DNA of 64,000 bases from Hydractinia symbiolongicarpus (GCF_029227915.1 NC_079876.1:14942001-15006000); one strand, 5' to 3'. Positions 44,026 through 56,128 are shown, counted from the stretch's first letter. Numbers and translations are program-made. Notes: generated by a model from the letters alone, not told the origin.

Positions 44026-44316
44026 CTCAAGTCATATGAATTACTCAAAATCTAACCTCTTTATCTGTGTCGTTAAAGGCATCCTGTCCAGAAAACAACC
44101 ATGTTCTGTTTCGAAAGTAATTCTCGAAGCATTCTTTAGAAAGACATTTATTGATCATTTACCAAAACTGTTTTTTCAAGCGCTTCGAAATTTGTCTCAT
44201 GTTGTGAAATTATGGATACTTTAGAATAACCGGTTATGCTTGTTTCCGATCAATAGCGTCATTTCAAACTCTTTCTTTTTTGTATAGCATAATCAAAACA
44301 TATCTTTTAAAACTAT

Positions 44317-44389
44317 GCCTCCGTGGCATAATGGATAAGGCATCGGCCTCCTAAGCCGGGGATTGCGGTGTCAAGTGTCATCAAAGGAG
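44317..44389 (+). pseudogene. Class H hybrid at the 12.9-kb duplication junction
   Basis: The 5' part matches the 41814-type unit (GCAT D stem, C40). The 3' part matches 31396 (T loop GTCAAGT). The switch lies within the 7-nt shared tract CGGGGAT at 44,357-44,363. Confidence 0.85.
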
Positions 44390-44680
44390 CTCAAGTCATA
44401 AAAATTACTTAAAACCTATCCTCTTTATCTGTGTCGTTAAAGCTATTCTGTCCCGAAAACAACCATGATCTGTTTTGAAAGTAATATTTGAAGCATTCTT
44501 GAGAAATACATTTATTTATCATTTACCAAAACTGTTTTTTCATGAACTTCGAAATTTGTCTCATGTTGTGAAATTATGGATACTTTAGAATAACCGTTTA
44601 TCCTTGTTTTCGATCAATAGCCTCATTTCAAGCTCTTTCTACTTTTACAGTATAATCAAAGACATGCCTCTTAAAACTAT

Positions 44681-44753
44681 GCCTTCGTGGCCTAATAAAT
44701 AAGGCATCGGCCTCCTTAGCCAGGGATTGCGGGTTCGAATCCCGTCGGAGGTG
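44681..44753 (+). tRNA. tRNA-Arg(CCT), D loop damaged
   Basis: 12.9-kb duplicate of 31760. Confidence 0.55.
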
Positions 44754-45044
44754 CTCAAGCCATATGAATTACTCAAAATCTAACCTCTTTATCTGTGTCG
44801 TTAAAGGCATCCTGTCCCGAAAACAACCATGTTCTGTTTCGAAAGTAATTATCGAAGGAGTCTTTAGAAAGACATTTATTGATCATTTACCAACACTGTT
44901 TTTTCATGCGCTTCGAAATTTGTCTAATGTTGTGAAATTATGGATACTTCAGAAGAACCGTTTATCTTTGCTTCCGATCAATAGCCTCATTTGAAGCTCT
45001 TTCCCCTCTTACAGTATAATCAAACACATGCCTTTTAAAACTAT

Positions 45045-45117
45045 GCCTCCGTGGCCTAATGAATAAAGCATCGGCCTCCTAAGACGGGGATTGCGGGTCC
45101 GAGTCCCGTCGAAGGTG
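45045..45117 (+). tRNA. tRNA-Arg(CCT), variant
   Basis: 12.9-kb duplicate of 32124. Confidence 0.4.
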
Positions 45118-45405
45118 CTCAAGTCATATGAATTACTCAAAATCTAACCTCTTTATCTGTGTCGTTAAAGGCATCCTGTCCCGAAAACAACCATGTTCTG
45201 CTTCGAAGGTAACTCGAAGCATTCTTTAGAAAGAGATTTATTGATCATTTACCAACACTGTTTCCTTATGCGTTTCGAAATTTGTCTAATTTTTCGAAGT
45301 AATGAGTGTTTCGGAATAGCCATTTATGCTTGTTTCCGATCAATAGCGTCATTTCAAACTCTTTCTTTTTTTATAGCATAATCAAAACATATCTTTTAAA
45401 ACAAT

Positions 45406-45478
45406 GCCTCCGTGGCCTAATGGATAAGACATCGGCCTCCTAAGCCGGGGATTGCGGGTTCGAATCCCGTCGGAGGTG
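45406..45478 (+). tRNA. tRNA-Arg(CCT), near-canonical
   Basis: 12.9-kb duplicate of 32485 (A24 only). Confidence 0.85.
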
Positions 45479-45759
45479 CACAAGTCAGGTAAATTACTCA
45501 GCTTAAAACCTCCTTATGTGTAAAATTTAAGACGTCCTGTCCTGTACACGGCCAACTTCTGTTTAGGCACTGAGACAATATTGATAATGGATCTTATTGA
45601 TTATCTACCAACGCCGCTGCTTTTTCACCTTTCGAAATTTGTCTCATCTTCTGATATCATGAATACTTTAAAATAAACGTTTATCCTTGCTTCTGATCAA
45701 TTGCGATTTTGTAAGCTCTTTTTCTTGTGATATAATTAAAAATATACATTTAAAACGAA

Positions 45760-45832
45760 GCATCCGTGGCCTAATGAATAAGGCATCGGTGTCTTAACCC
45801 GGGGATTGGGGTGTCGAGTCTCATCGAAGGAG
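45760..45832 (+). pseudogene. Class L tRNA-like unit (CTT)
   Basis: 12.9-kb duplicate of 32839. Confidence 0.8.
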
Positions 45833-46123
45833 CTCAAGTCATAAAAATTACTTAAAACCTATCCTCTTTATCTGTGTCGTTAAAGGTATTCTGTCCCGAA
45901 AACAACCATGATCTGTTTTGAAAGTAATATTTGAAGCGATCTTGAGAAATACATTTATTTATCATTTACCAAAACTGTTTTTTCATGCGTTTCGAAATTT
46001 GTCTCATGTTGTGAAATTATGGATGCTTCAGAAGAACCGTTTATCTTTGTTTCCGATCAATAGCCTCATTTCAAGCTCTTTCCCGTTTTACAGTATAATC
46101 AAAGACATGCCTTTTAAAACCAT

Positions 46124-46196
46124 GCCTCCGTGGCCTAATGGATAAGCCATCGGCCTCCTAAGACGGGGATTGCGGTGTCAAGTGTCATCAAAGGAG
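46124..46196 (+). pseudogene. Class H hybrid
   Basis: 12.9-kb duplicate of 33203. Confidence 0.75.
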
Positions 46197-46487
46197 CTCA
46201 AGTCATAAAAATTACTTAAAACCTATCCTCTTTATCTGTGTCGTTAAAGCTATTCTGTCCCGAAAACAACCATGATCTGTTTTGAAAGTAATATTTGAAG
46301 CATTCTTGAGAAATACATTTATTTATCATTTACCAAAACTGTTTTTTCATGAACTTCGAAATTTGTCTCATGTTGTGAAATTATGGATACTTTAGAATAA
46401 CCGTTTATCCTTGTTTTCGATCAATAGGCTCATTTCAAGCTCTTTCTACTTTTACAGTATAATCAAAGACACGCCTTTTAAATCTAT

Positions 46488-46560
46488 GCTTTCGTGGCCT
46501 AGTGGATAAGGCATCGGCCTCCTAAGCCGGGGTTTGCGGGTTCGAATCTCGTCGAAGGTG
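46488..46560 (+). tRNA. tRNA-Arg(CCT), compensated acceptor pair
   Basis: 12.9-kb duplicate of 33567 (T5:A68). Confidence 0.7.
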
Positions 46561-46841
46561 CTCAAATCAGGTAAGTTACTCAGCTTAAACCCTCCTTATG
46601 TGTGAAATTTAAGACGTCCTGTCCTGTACACGGCCAACTTCTGTTTAGACACTGTGACAATCTTGATAATGGTTCTTATTGATCATCTACCAACGCCGCT
46701 GCTTTTTCACCTTTCGAAATTTGTCTCATCTTCTGTTATCAGGAATACTTTAAAATAAACGTTTATCCTTGCTTCTGATCAATTGCGATTTTATAAGCTC
46801 TTTTTCTTGTAATGTAATTAAAAATATACATTTTAAACGAC

Positions 46842-46913
46842 GCATCCGTGGCCTAATGAATAAGCATCGGTGTCTTAACCCAGGGATTGCGGTGTCAAGT
46901 CCCATCGAAGGAG
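46842..46913 (+). pseudogene. Class L unit, 1-nt deletion
   Basis: 12.9-kb duplicate of 33921. Confidence 0.8.
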
Positions 46914-47204
46914 CTCAAGTCATAAAAATTACTTAAAACCTATCCTCTTTATCGGTGTCGTTAAAGGTATCCTGTCCCGAAAACAACCATGATCTGTTTT
47001 GAAAGTAATATTTGAAGCGATCTTGAGAAATACATTTATTTATCATTTACCAAAACTGTTTTTTCATGCGCTTCGAAATTTGTCTCATGTTGTGAAAATA
47101 TGGATACTTCAGAATAACCGTTTATCCTTGTTTCCGATCAATAGCCTCATTTCAAGCTCTTTCTCCTTTTACAGCATAATCAAAGACATGCCTTTTAAAA
47201 CTAT

Positions 47205-47277
47205 GCCTCCGTGGCCTAATGAATAAGGCATCAGCCTCCTTATCCGGGGATTGCAGGTTCGAATGCCGTCGGAGGTG
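47205..47277 (+). pseudogene. tRNA-Arg(CCT)-like
   Basis: 12.9-kb duplicate of 34284. Confidence 0.5.
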
Positions 47278-47567
47278 CTCAAGTCATATGAATTACTCAA
47301 AATCTAACCTCTTTATCTGTGTCGTTAAAGGCATCCTGTCCCAAAACAACCATGTTCTGTTTCGAAAGTAATTATCGAAGGAATCTTTAGAAAGACATTT
47401 ATTGATCATTTACCAAAACTGTTTTTTCATGCGCTTCGAAATTTGTCTAATGTTGTGAAATTATGGATACTTCAGAAGAACCGTTTATCTTTGCTTCCGA
47501 TCAATAGCCTCATTTGAAGCTCTTTCCCCTCTTACAGTATAATCAAACACATGCCTTTTAAAACTAT

Positions 47568-47640
47568 GCCTCCGTGGCCTAATGGATAATGCATCGGCCT
47601 CCTAAGACGGGGATTGCGGGTCCGAGTCCCGTCGAAGGTG
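47568..47640 (+). tRNA. tRNA-Arg(CCT), variant
   Basis: 12.9-kb duplicate of 34647. Confidence 0.4.
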
Positions 47641-47931
47641 CCCAAGTCATATGAATTACTCAAAATCTAACCTCTTTATCTGTGTCGTTAAAGGCATCCT
47701 GTCCCGAAAACTACCATGTTCTGTTTCGAAAGTAATACTCGAAGCAATCTTTAGAAAGACATTTATTGATCATTTACCAAAACGGTTTTTTCAAGCGCTT
47801 CGAAATTTGTCTCATGTCGTGAAATTATGGATACTTTAGAATAACAGTTTATGCTTGTTTCCGATCAATAGCGTCATTTCAAACTCTTTCTTTTTTTTAT
47901 AACATAATCAAAACTTATCTTTTAAAACTAT

Positions 47932-48004
47932 GCCTCCGTGGCCTAATGGATAAGGCATCGGCCTCCTAAGCCGGGGATTGCGGGTTCGAATCCCGTCGGA
48001 GGTT
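47932..48004 (+). tRNA. tRNA-Arg(CCT), canonical except discriminator
   Basis: 12.9-kb duplicate of 35011 (T73). Confidence 0.88.
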
Positions 48005-48283
48005 CTCAAGTCAGGTAAATTACTCAGCTTAAACCCTCCTAAAGTGTAAAATTTAAGACGTCCTGTCCTGTACACGGCTAATTCTGTTTAGGCACTGAGA
48101 CAATCTTGATAATGGCTCTTATTGATCATCTACCAACGCCGCTGCTTTTTCAACTTTCGAAATTTGTCTCATCTTCTGATATCATGAATACTTTGAAATA
48201 CACGTTTATCCTTCCTTCTGATCAATTGCGATTTTGTTAGCTCTTTTTTTGTAATATAATTAAAAATATACATTTGAAACGAA

Positions 48284-48356
48284 GCATTCGTGGCCTAATG
48301 AATAAGGCATCGGTGTCTTAACCCGGGGATTGCGGAGTCGAGTCTCATCGAAGGAG
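48284..48356 (+). pseudogene. Class L tRNA-like unit (CTT)
   Basis: 12.9-kb duplicate of 35363. Confidence 0.8.
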
Positions 48357-48647
48357 CTCAAGTCATATGAATTACTCAAAATCTAACCTTTTTGTCTGTG
48401 TCGTTAAAGGCATCCTGTCCCGAAAACAACCATGATCTGTTTTGAAAGTATTATGTGAAGCATTGTTGAGAAATACATTTATTTATCATTTACCAAAACT
48501 GTTTTTTCATGCGCTTCGAAATTTGTCTCATGTTGTGAAACTATGGATACTTTAGAATAACCGTTTATCCTTGTTTTCGATCAATAACCTCATTTCAAGC
48601 TCTTTCTCTTTTTACAGTATAATCAAAGGCATGCCTTTCAAATCTAT

Positions 48648-48720
48648 GCCTCCGCGGCCTAATGGATAAGGCATCGGCCTCCAAAGACGGGGATTGTGCG
48701 TCCGAGTCCCGTCGGAGGTG
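48648..48720 (+). pseudogene. Class W unit (CCA)
   Basis: 12.9-kb duplicate of 35727. Confidence 0.65.
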
Positions 48721-49011
48721 CTCAAGTCATATGAATTACTCAAAATCTAACCTCTTTATCTGTGTCGTTAAAGGCATCCTGTCCAGAAAACAACCATGTT
48801 CTGTTTCGAAAGTAATTCTCGAAGCATTCTTTAGAAAGACATTTATTGATCATTTACCAAAACTGTTTTTTCAAGCGCTTCGAAATTTGTCTCATGTTGT
48901 GAAATTATGGATACTTTAGAATAACCGGTTATGCTTGTTTCCGATCAATAGCGTCATTTCAAACTCTTTCTTTTTTGTATAGCATAATCAAAACATATCT
49001 TTTAAAACTAT

Positions 49012-49084
49012 GCCTCCGTGGCATAATGGATAAGGCATCGGCCTCCTAAGCCGGGGATAGCGGGTCCGAGTCCCGGTGGAGGAG
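49012..49084 (+). tRNA. tRNA-Arg(CCT), acceptor/T-stem variant
   Basis: 12.9-kb duplicate of 36091. Confidence 0.45.
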
Positions 49085-49365
49085 CTCAAGTCAGGTAAAT
49101 TACTCAGCTTAAAACCTCCCTATGTGTAAAATTTAAGACGTCCTGTCCTGTAAACGGCCAACTTCTGTTGGGGCACTGAGACAATCTTGATAATGGCTCT
49201 TATTGATCATCTACCAACGCCGCTTCTTTTTCACCTTGCGAACTTTGTCTCATCTTCTGAAATCATGAATACTTAAGAATAAAAGCTTATTCATGCTTCT
49301 GGTCAATTGTGATTTTGTTATCTCTTTTTCTTGTAATATAATTAAAAATGTACATTTAAAACGAA

Positions 49366-49438
49366 GCGTCCGTGGCCTAATGAATAAAGCATCGGTGTTT
49401 TAAGCCGACGATTGCGGTGTCGAGTCCCATCAAAGGAG
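49366..49438 (+). pseudogene. tRNA-like unit, anticodon TTT
   Basis: 12.9-kb duplicate of 36445. Confidence 0.7.
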
Positions 49439-49718
49439 CTCAAGTCATAGGAATTACTTAAAGCCTATCCTCTTTATCTGTGTCCTTAAAGGCATCCTGT
49501 CCCGAGAACAACCATGATCTGTTTTGAAAGTGATACTTGAGTAAGACATTTATTGATTATTTACCAAAACTGTTGTCTTATGCGCTTCGAAATTTGTCTC
49601 ATGTTGTGAAATTATGGATACTTTAGAATAACCGTTTATCCTTGTTCTCGATCAATAACCTCATTTCAAGCTCTTTCCACTTTTACAGTATAATCAAAGA
49701 CATGCCTTTTGAAACTAT

Positions 49719-49791
49719 GCCTCTGTGGCCTAATAGATAAAGCATCGGCCTTCTAAGAACGGGATTGTGGGTCCCAGTCCCGTCGGAGGTG
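49719..49791 (+). pseudogene. tRNA-like unit, anticodon TCT
   Basis: 12.9-kb duplicate of 36798. Confidence 0.6.
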
Positions 49792-50082
49792 CTCAAGTCA
49801 TATGAATTACTCAAAATCTAACCTTTTTGTCTGTGTCGTTAAAGGCATCCTGTCCCGAAAACAACCATGTTCTGTTTCGAAAGTAATTTTCGAAGCATTC
49901 TTTAGAAAGACATTTATTGATCATTTATCAACACTGTTTTTTCATGCGCTTCGAAATTTGTCTCATGTTGTGAAATTATGGATACTTTAGAATAACCGTT
50001 TATCCTTGTTTCCGATCAATAACCTCATTTCAAGCTCTTTCTCCTTTTACAGTATAATCAAAGGCATGCCTTTTAAATCTAT

Positions 50083-50155
50083 GCCTCCGCGGCCTAATGG
50101 ATAAGGCATCGGCCTCCAAAGACGAGGATTGTGCGTCCGAGTCCCGTCGGAGGTG
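50083..50155 (+). pseudogene. Class W unit (CCA)
   Basis: 12.9-kb duplicate of 37162. Confidence 0.65.
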
Positions 50156-50446
50156 CTCAAGTCATATGAATTACTCAAAATCTAACCTCTTTATCTGTGT
50201 CGTTAAAGGCATCCTGTCCCGAAAACAACCATGATCTGTTTTCAAAGTAAAATTTAAAGCATTCTTAAGAAATAAATTTATTACTCATTTACCAAAACTG
50301 TTTTTTCATGCGCTTCGAAATTTGTCTCATGTTGTGAAATTATGGATACCTTAGAATAACCGTTTATCCTTGTTTACGATCAATAGCCTCATTTTAAGCT
50401 TTTTCTTCTTTTACAGTATAATCAAAGACATGCCTTTTAAAACTAT

Positions 50447-50519
50447 GCCTCCGTGGCTTAATGGATAAGGCATCGTCCTCTTAAGACGGGGTTTGCGGGT
50501 TCGACTCCCGTCGCATGTG
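50447..50519 (+). tRNA. Class K tRNA-like (CTT, paired stem)
   Basis: 12.9-kb duplicate of 37526. Confidence 0.5.
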
Positions 50520-50769
50520 CTAAACTCATATGAATTACTTAAAACCTATCCTCTTTATCTGTGTCGTAAAATGAATCCTGTCCTTAAAACAACCATGATC
50601 TGTTTAGAAAGTAATACTAGAGAAATACATTTATTTATGATTTACCAAAACTGTTTCCTGATGTGCTTCGAAATTTGTCTCATGTTGTGAAATTATGGAT
50701 ACTTTAGAATAAGCGTTTATCCTTGTTTCCGATCAATAGCCTCATTTCAAACTCTCTCTCCTTTTACAG

Positions 50770-50775
50770 TATAAT
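50770..50775 (+). promoter_or_regulatory. TATA-like element of canonical tRNA copy 4
   Basis: TATAAT at -29 to -24. Confidence 0.5.
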
Positions 50776-50798
50776 AAAAACATACCTTTTAAAAAAAT

Positions 50799-50871
50799 GC
50801 CTCCGTGGCCTAATGGATAAGGCATCGGCCTCCTAAGCCGGGGATTGCGGGTTCGAATCCCGTCGGAGGTG
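50799..50871 (+). tRNA. tRNA-Arg(CCT), canonical copy 4
   Basis: Identical at all 73 positions to 37878, of which it is the 12.9-kb duplicate. Confidence 0.96.
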
Positions 50872-51012
50872 CTCAAGTCAGGTAAATTACTCAGCTTAAA
50901 CCCTCCTAAAGTGTAAAATTTAAGACGTCCTGTCCTGTACACGGCTAATTCTGTTTAGGCACTGAGACAATCTTGATAATGGCTCTTATTGATCATCTAC
51001 CAACGCCGCTGC

Positions 51013-51017
51013 TTTTT
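51013..51017 (+). terminator. First T5 tract downstream of canonical copy 4
   Basis: Same spacing as for copy 1. Confidence 0.35.
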
Positions 51018-51150
51018 CAACTTTCGAAATTTGTCTCATCTTCTGATATCATGAATACTTTGAAATACACGTTTATCCTTCCTTCTGATCAATTGCGATT
51101 TTGTTAGCTCTTTTTTTGTAATATAATTAAAAATATACATTTGAAACGAA

Positions 51151-51223
51151 GCATTCGTGGCCTAATGAATAAGGCATCGGTGTCTTAACCCGGGGATTGC
51201 GGAGTCGAGTCTCATCGAAGGAG
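51151..51223 (+). pseudogene. Class L tRNA-like unit (CTT)
   Basis: 12.9-kb duplicate of 38230. Confidence 0.8.
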
Positions 51224-51514
51224 CTTAAGTCATATGAATTACTCAAAATCTAACCTTTTTGTCTGTGTCGTTAAAGGCATCCTGTCCCGAAAACAACCAT
51301 GATCTGTTTTGAAAGTATTATGTGAAGCATTGTTGAGAAATACATTTATTTATCATTTACCAAAACTGTTTTTTCATGCGCTTCGAAATTTGTCTCATGT
51401 TGTGAAACTATGGATACTTTAGAATAACCGTTTATCCTTGTTTCCGATCAATAACCTCATTTCAAGCTCTTTCTCTTTTTACAGTATAATCAAAGGCATG
51501 CCTTTCAAATCTAT

Positions 51515-51587
51515 GCCTCCGCGGCCTAATGGATAAGGCATCGGCCTCCAAAGACGGGGATTGTGCGTCCGAGTCCCGTCGGAGGTG
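51515..51587 (+). pseudogene. Class W unit (CCA)
   Basis: 12.9-kb duplicate of 38594. Confidence 0.65.
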
Positions 51588-51878
51588 CTCAAGTCATATG
51601 AATTACTCAAAATCTAACCTCTTTATCTGTGTCGTTAAAGGCATCCTGTCCAGAAAACAACCATGTTCTGTTTCGAAAGTAATTCTCGAAGCATTCTTTA
51701 GAAAGACATTTATTGATCATTTACCAAAACTGTTTTTTCAAGCGCTTCGAAATTTGTCTCATGTTGTGAAATTATGGATACTTTAGAATAACCGGTTATG
51801 CTTGTTTCCGATCAATAGCGTCATTTCAAACTCTTTCTTTTTTGTATAGCATAATCAAAACATATCTTTTAAAACTAT

Positions 51879-51951
51879 GCCTCCGTGGCATAATGGATAA
51901 GGCATCGGCCTCCTAAGCCGGGGATAGCGGGTCCGAGTCCCGGCGGAGGAG
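51879..51951 (+). tRNA. tRNA-Arg(CCT), acceptor/T-stem variant
   Basis: 12.9-kb duplicate of 38958. Confidence 0.5.
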
Positions 51952-52232
51952 CTCAAGTCAGGTAAATTACTCAGCTTAAAACCTCCCTATGTGTAAAATT
52001 TAAGACGTCCTGTCCTGTAAACGGCCAACTTCTGTTGGGGCACTGAGACAATCTTGATAATGGCTCTTATTGATCATCTACCAACGCCGCTTCTTTTTCA
52101 CCATGCGAACTTTGTCTCATCTTCTGAAATCATGAATACTTAAGAATAAAAGCTTATTCATGCTTCTGGTCAATTGTGATTTTGTTATCTCTTTTTCTTG
52201 TAATATAATTAAAAATGTACATTTAAAACGAA

Positions 52233-52305
52233 GCGTCCGTGGCCTAATAAATAAAGCATCGGTGTTTTAAGCCGACGATTGCGGTGTCGAGTCCCATCAA
52301 AGGAG
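52233..52305 (+). pseudogene. tRNA-like unit, anticodon TTT
   Basis: 12.9-kb duplicate of 39312. Confidence 0.7.
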
Positions 52306-52585
52306 CTCAAGTCATAGGAATTACTTAAAGCCTATCCTCTTTATCTGTGTCCTTAAAGGCATCCTGTCCCGAGAACAACCATGATCTGTTTTGAAAGTGA
52401 TACTTGAGTAAGACATTTATTGATCATTTACCAAAACTGTTGTCTTATGCGCTTCGAAATTTGTCTCATGTTGTGAAATTATGGATACTTTAGAATAACC
52501 GTTTATCCTTGTTTCCGATCAATAACCTCATTTCAAGCTCTTTCTCCTTTTACAGTATAATCAAAGGCATGCCTTTTAAATCTAT

Positions 52586-52658
52586 GCCTCCGCGGCCTAA
52601 TGGATAAGACATCGGCCTCCAAAGACGAGGATTGTGCGTCCGAGTCCCGTCGGAGGTG
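52586..52658 (+). pseudogene. Class W unit (CCA)
   Basis: 12.9-kb duplicate of 39665. Confidence 0.65.
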
Positions 52659-52949
52659 CTCAAGTCATATGAATTACTCAAAATCTAACCTCTTTATCTG
52701 TGTCGTTAAAGGCATCCTGTCCCGAAAACAACCATGATCTGTTTTCAAAGTAAAATTTAAAGCATTCTTAAGAAATACATTTATTACTCATTTACCAAAA
52801 CTGTTTTTTCATGCGCTTCGAAATTTGTCTCATGTTGTGAAATTATGGATACCTTAGAATAACCGTTTATCCTTGTTTCCGATCAATAGCCTCATTTTAA
52901 GCTCTTTCTTCTTTTACAGTATAATCAAAGACATGCCTTTTAAAACTAT

Positions 52950-53022
52950 GCCTCCGTGGCTTAATGGATAAGGCATCGTCCTCTTAAGACGGGGTTTGCG
53001 GGTTCGACTCCCGTCGCATGTG
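52950..53022 (+). tRNA. Class K tRNA-like (CTT, paired stem)
   Basis: 12.9-kb duplicate of 40029. Confidence 0.5.
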
Positions 53023-53302
53023 CTAAACTCATATGAATTACTTAAAACCTATCCTCTTTATCTGTGTCGTAAAATGAATCCTGTCCTTAAAACAACCATG
53101 ATCTGTTTCGAAAGTAATACTAGAGAAATACATTTATTTATGATTTACCAAAACTGTTTCTTGATGTGCTTCGAAATTTGTCTCATGTTGTGAAATTATG
53201 GATACCTTAGAATAACCGTTTATCCTTGTTTCCGATCAATAGCCTCATTTTAAGCTCTTTCTTCTTTTACAGTATAATCAAAGACATGCCTTTTAAAACT
53301 AT

Positions 53303-53375
53303 GCCTCCGTGGCTTAATGGATAAGGCATCGTCCTCTTAAGACGGGGTTTGCGGGTTCGACTCCCGTCGCATGTG
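53303..53375 (+). tRNA. Class K tRNA-like (CTT, paired stem)
   Basis: 12.9-kb duplicate of 40382. Confidence 0.5.
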
Positions 53376-53625
53376 CTAAACTCATATGAATTACTTAAAA
53401 CCTATCCTCTTTATCTGTGTCGTAAAATGAATCCTGTCCTTAAAACAACCATGATCTGTTTCGAAAGTAATACTAGAGAAATACATTTATTTATGATTTA
53501 CCAAAACTGTTTCTTGATGTGCTTCGAAATTTGTCTCATGTTGTGAAATTATGGATACTTTAGAATAAGCGTTTATCCTTGTTTCCGATCAATAGCCTCA
53601 TTTCAAACTCTCTCTCCTTTTACAG

Positions 53626-53631
53626 TATAAT
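53626..53631 (+). promoter_or_regulatory. TATA-like element of canonical tRNA copy 5
   Basis: TATAAT at -29 to -24. Confidence 0.5.
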
Positions 53632-53654
53632 AAAAACATACCTCTTAAAAAAAT

Positions 53655-53727
53655 GCCTCCGTGGCCTAATGGATAAGGCATCGGCCTCCTAAGCCGGGGA
53701 TTGCGGGTTCGAATCCCGTCGGAGGTG
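53655..53727 (+). tRNA. tRNA-Arg(CCT), canonical copy 5
   Basis: Identical at all 73 positions to 37878; the 12.9-kb duplicate of 40734. Confidence 0.96.
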
Positions 53728-53868
53728 CTCAAGTCAGGTAAATTACTCAGCTTAAACCCTCCTAAAGTGTAAAATTTAAGACGTCCTGTCCTGTACACGG
53801 CTAATTCTGTTTAGGCACTAAGACAATCCTGATAATGGCTCTTATTGATCATCTACCAACGCCGCTGC

Positions 53869-53873
53869 TTTTT
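53869..53873 (+). terminator. First T5 tract downstream of canonical copy 5
   Basis: Same spacing as for copy 1. Confidence 0.35.
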
Positions 53874-54006
53874 CAACTTTCGAAATTTGTCTCATCTTCT
53901 GATATCATGAATACTTTGAAATACACGTTTATCCTTCCTTCTGATCAATTGCGATTTTGTTAGCTCTTTTTTTGTAATATAATTAAAAATATACATTTGA
54001 AACGAA

Positions 54007-54079
54007 GCATTCGTGGCCTAATGAATAAGGCATCGGTGTCTTAACCCGGGGATTGCGGAGTCGAGTCTCATCGAAGGAG
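54007..54079 (+). pseudogene. Class L tRNA-like unit (CTT)
   Basis: 12.9-kb duplicate of 41086. Confidence 0.8.
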
Positions 54080-54370
54080 CTCAAGTCATATGAATTACTC
54101 AAAATCTAACCTTTTTGTCTGTGTCGTTAAAGGCATCCTGTCCCGAAAACAACCATGATCTGTTTTGAAAGTATTATGTGAAGCATTGTTGAGAAATACA
54201 TTTATTTATCATTTACCAAAACTGTTTTTTCATGCGCTTCGAAATTTGTCTCATGTTGTGAAACTATGGATACTTTAGAATAACCGTTTATCCTTGTTTC
54301 CGATCAATAACCTCATTTCAAGCTCTTTCTCTTTTTACAGTATAATCAAAGGCATGCCTTTCAAATCTAT

Positions 54371-54443
54371 GCCTCCGCGGCCTAATGGATAAGGCATCGG
54401 CCTCCAAAGACGGGGATTGTGCGTCCGAGTCCCGTCGGAGGTG
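54371..54443 (+). pseudogene. Class W unit (CCA)
   Basis: 12.9-kb duplicate of 41450. Confidence 0.65.
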
Positions 54444-54734
54444 CTCAAGTCATATGAATTACTCAAAATCTAACCTCTTTATCTGTGTCGTTAAAGGCAT
54501 CCTGTCCAGAAAACAACCATGTTCTGTTTCGAAAGTAATTCTCGAAGCATTCTTTAGAAAGACATTTATTGATCATTTACCAAAACTGTTTTTTCAAGCG
54601 CTTCGAAATTTGTCTCATGTTGTGAATCTATGGATACTTTAGAATAACCGGTTATGCTTGTTTCCGATCAATAGCGTCATTTCAAACTCTTTCTTTTTTG
54701 TATAGCATAATCAAAACATATCTTTTAAAACTAT

Positions 54735-54807
54735 GCCTCCGTGGCATAATGGATAAGGCATCGGCCTCCTAAGCCGGGGATAGCGGGTCCGAGTCCCGGC
54801 GGAGGAG
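54735..54807 (+). tRNA. tRNA-Arg(CCT), acceptor/T-stem variant
   Basis: 12.9-kb duplicate of 41814. Confidence 0.5.
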
Positions 54808-55088
54808 CTCAAGTCAGGTAAATTACTCAGCTTAAAACCTCCCTATGTGTAAAATTTAAGACGTCCTGTCCTGTAAACGGCCAACTTCTGTTGGGGCACT
54901 GAGACAATCTTGATAATGGCTCTTATTGATCATCTACCAACGCCGCTTCTTTTTCACCATGCGAACTTTGTCTCATCTTCTGAAATCATGAATACTTAAG
55001 AATAAAAGCTTATTCATGCTTCTGGTCAATTGTGATTTTGTTATCTCTTTTTCTTGTAATATAATTAAAAATGTACATTTAAAACGAA

Positions 55089-55161
55089 GCGTCCGTGGCC
55101 TAATAAATAAAGCATCGGTGTTTTAAGCCGACGATTGCGGTGTCGAGTCCCATCAAAGGAG
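55089..55161 (+). pseudogene. tRNA-like unit, anticodon TTT
   Basis: 12.9-kb duplicate of 42168. Confidence 0.7.
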
Positions 55162-55441
55162 CTCAAGTCATAGGAATTACTTAAAGCCTATCCTCTTTAT
55201 CTGTGTCCTTAAAGGCATCCTGTCCCGAGAACAACCATGATCTGTTTTGAAAGTGATACTTGAGTAAGACATTTATTGATCATTTACCAAAACTGTTGTC
55301 TTATGCGCTTCGAAATTTGTCTCATGTTGTGAAATTATGGATACTTTAGAATAACCGTTTATCCTTGTTTCCGATCAATAACCTCATTTCAAGCTCTTTC
55401 TCCTTTTACAGTATAATCAAAGGCATGCCTTTTAAATCTAT

Positions 55442-55514
55442 GCCTCCGCGGCCTAATGGATAAGGCATCGGCCTCCAAAGACGAGGATTGTGCGTCCGAG
55501 TCCCGTCGGAGGTG
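55442..55514 (+). pseudogene. Class W unit (CCA)
   Basis: 12.9-kb duplicate of 42521. Confidence 0.65.
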
Positions 55515-55805
55515 CTCAAGTCATATGAATTACTCAAAATCTAACCTCTTTATCTGTGTCGTTAAAGGCATCCTGTCCCGAAAACAACCATGATCTGTTT
55601 TCAAAGTAAAATTTAAAGCATTCTTAAGAAATACATTTATTACTCATTTACCAAAACTGTTTTTTCATGCGCTTCGAAATTTGTCTCATGTTGTGAAATT
55701 ATGGATACCTTAGAATAACCGTTTATCCTTGTTTCCGATCAATAGCCTCATTTTAAGCTCTTTCTTCTTTTACAGTATAATCAAAGACATGCCTTTTAAA
55801 ACTAT

Positions 55806-55878
55806 GCCTCCGTGGCTTAATGGATAAGGCATCGTCCTCTTAAGACGGGGTTTGCGGGTTCGACTCCCGTCGCATGTG
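55806..55878 (+). tRNA. Class K tRNA-like (CTT, paired stem)
   Basis: 12.9-kb duplicate of 42885. Confidence 0.5.
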
Positions 55879-56128
55879 CTAAACTCATATGAATTACTTA
55901 AAACCTATCCTCTTTATCTGTGTCGTAAAATGAATCCTGTCCTTAAAACAACCATGATCTGTTTAGAAAGTAATACTAGAGAAATACATTTATTTATGAT
56001 TTACCAAAACTGTTTCTTGATGTGCTTCGAAATTTGTCTCATGTTGTGAAATTATGGATACTTTAGAATAAGCGTTTATCCTTGTTTCCGATCAATAGCC
56101 TCATTTCAAACTCTCTCTCCTTTTACAG

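Larger units (their letters stand above)
31436..44356 (+). repeat. 12,921-bp tandem block, copy 1
   Basis: Every landmark recurs exactly 12,921 bp later, and the two copies read almost the same throughout. The one difference I noticed is C at 37,685 against A at 50,606. Confidence 0.93.
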
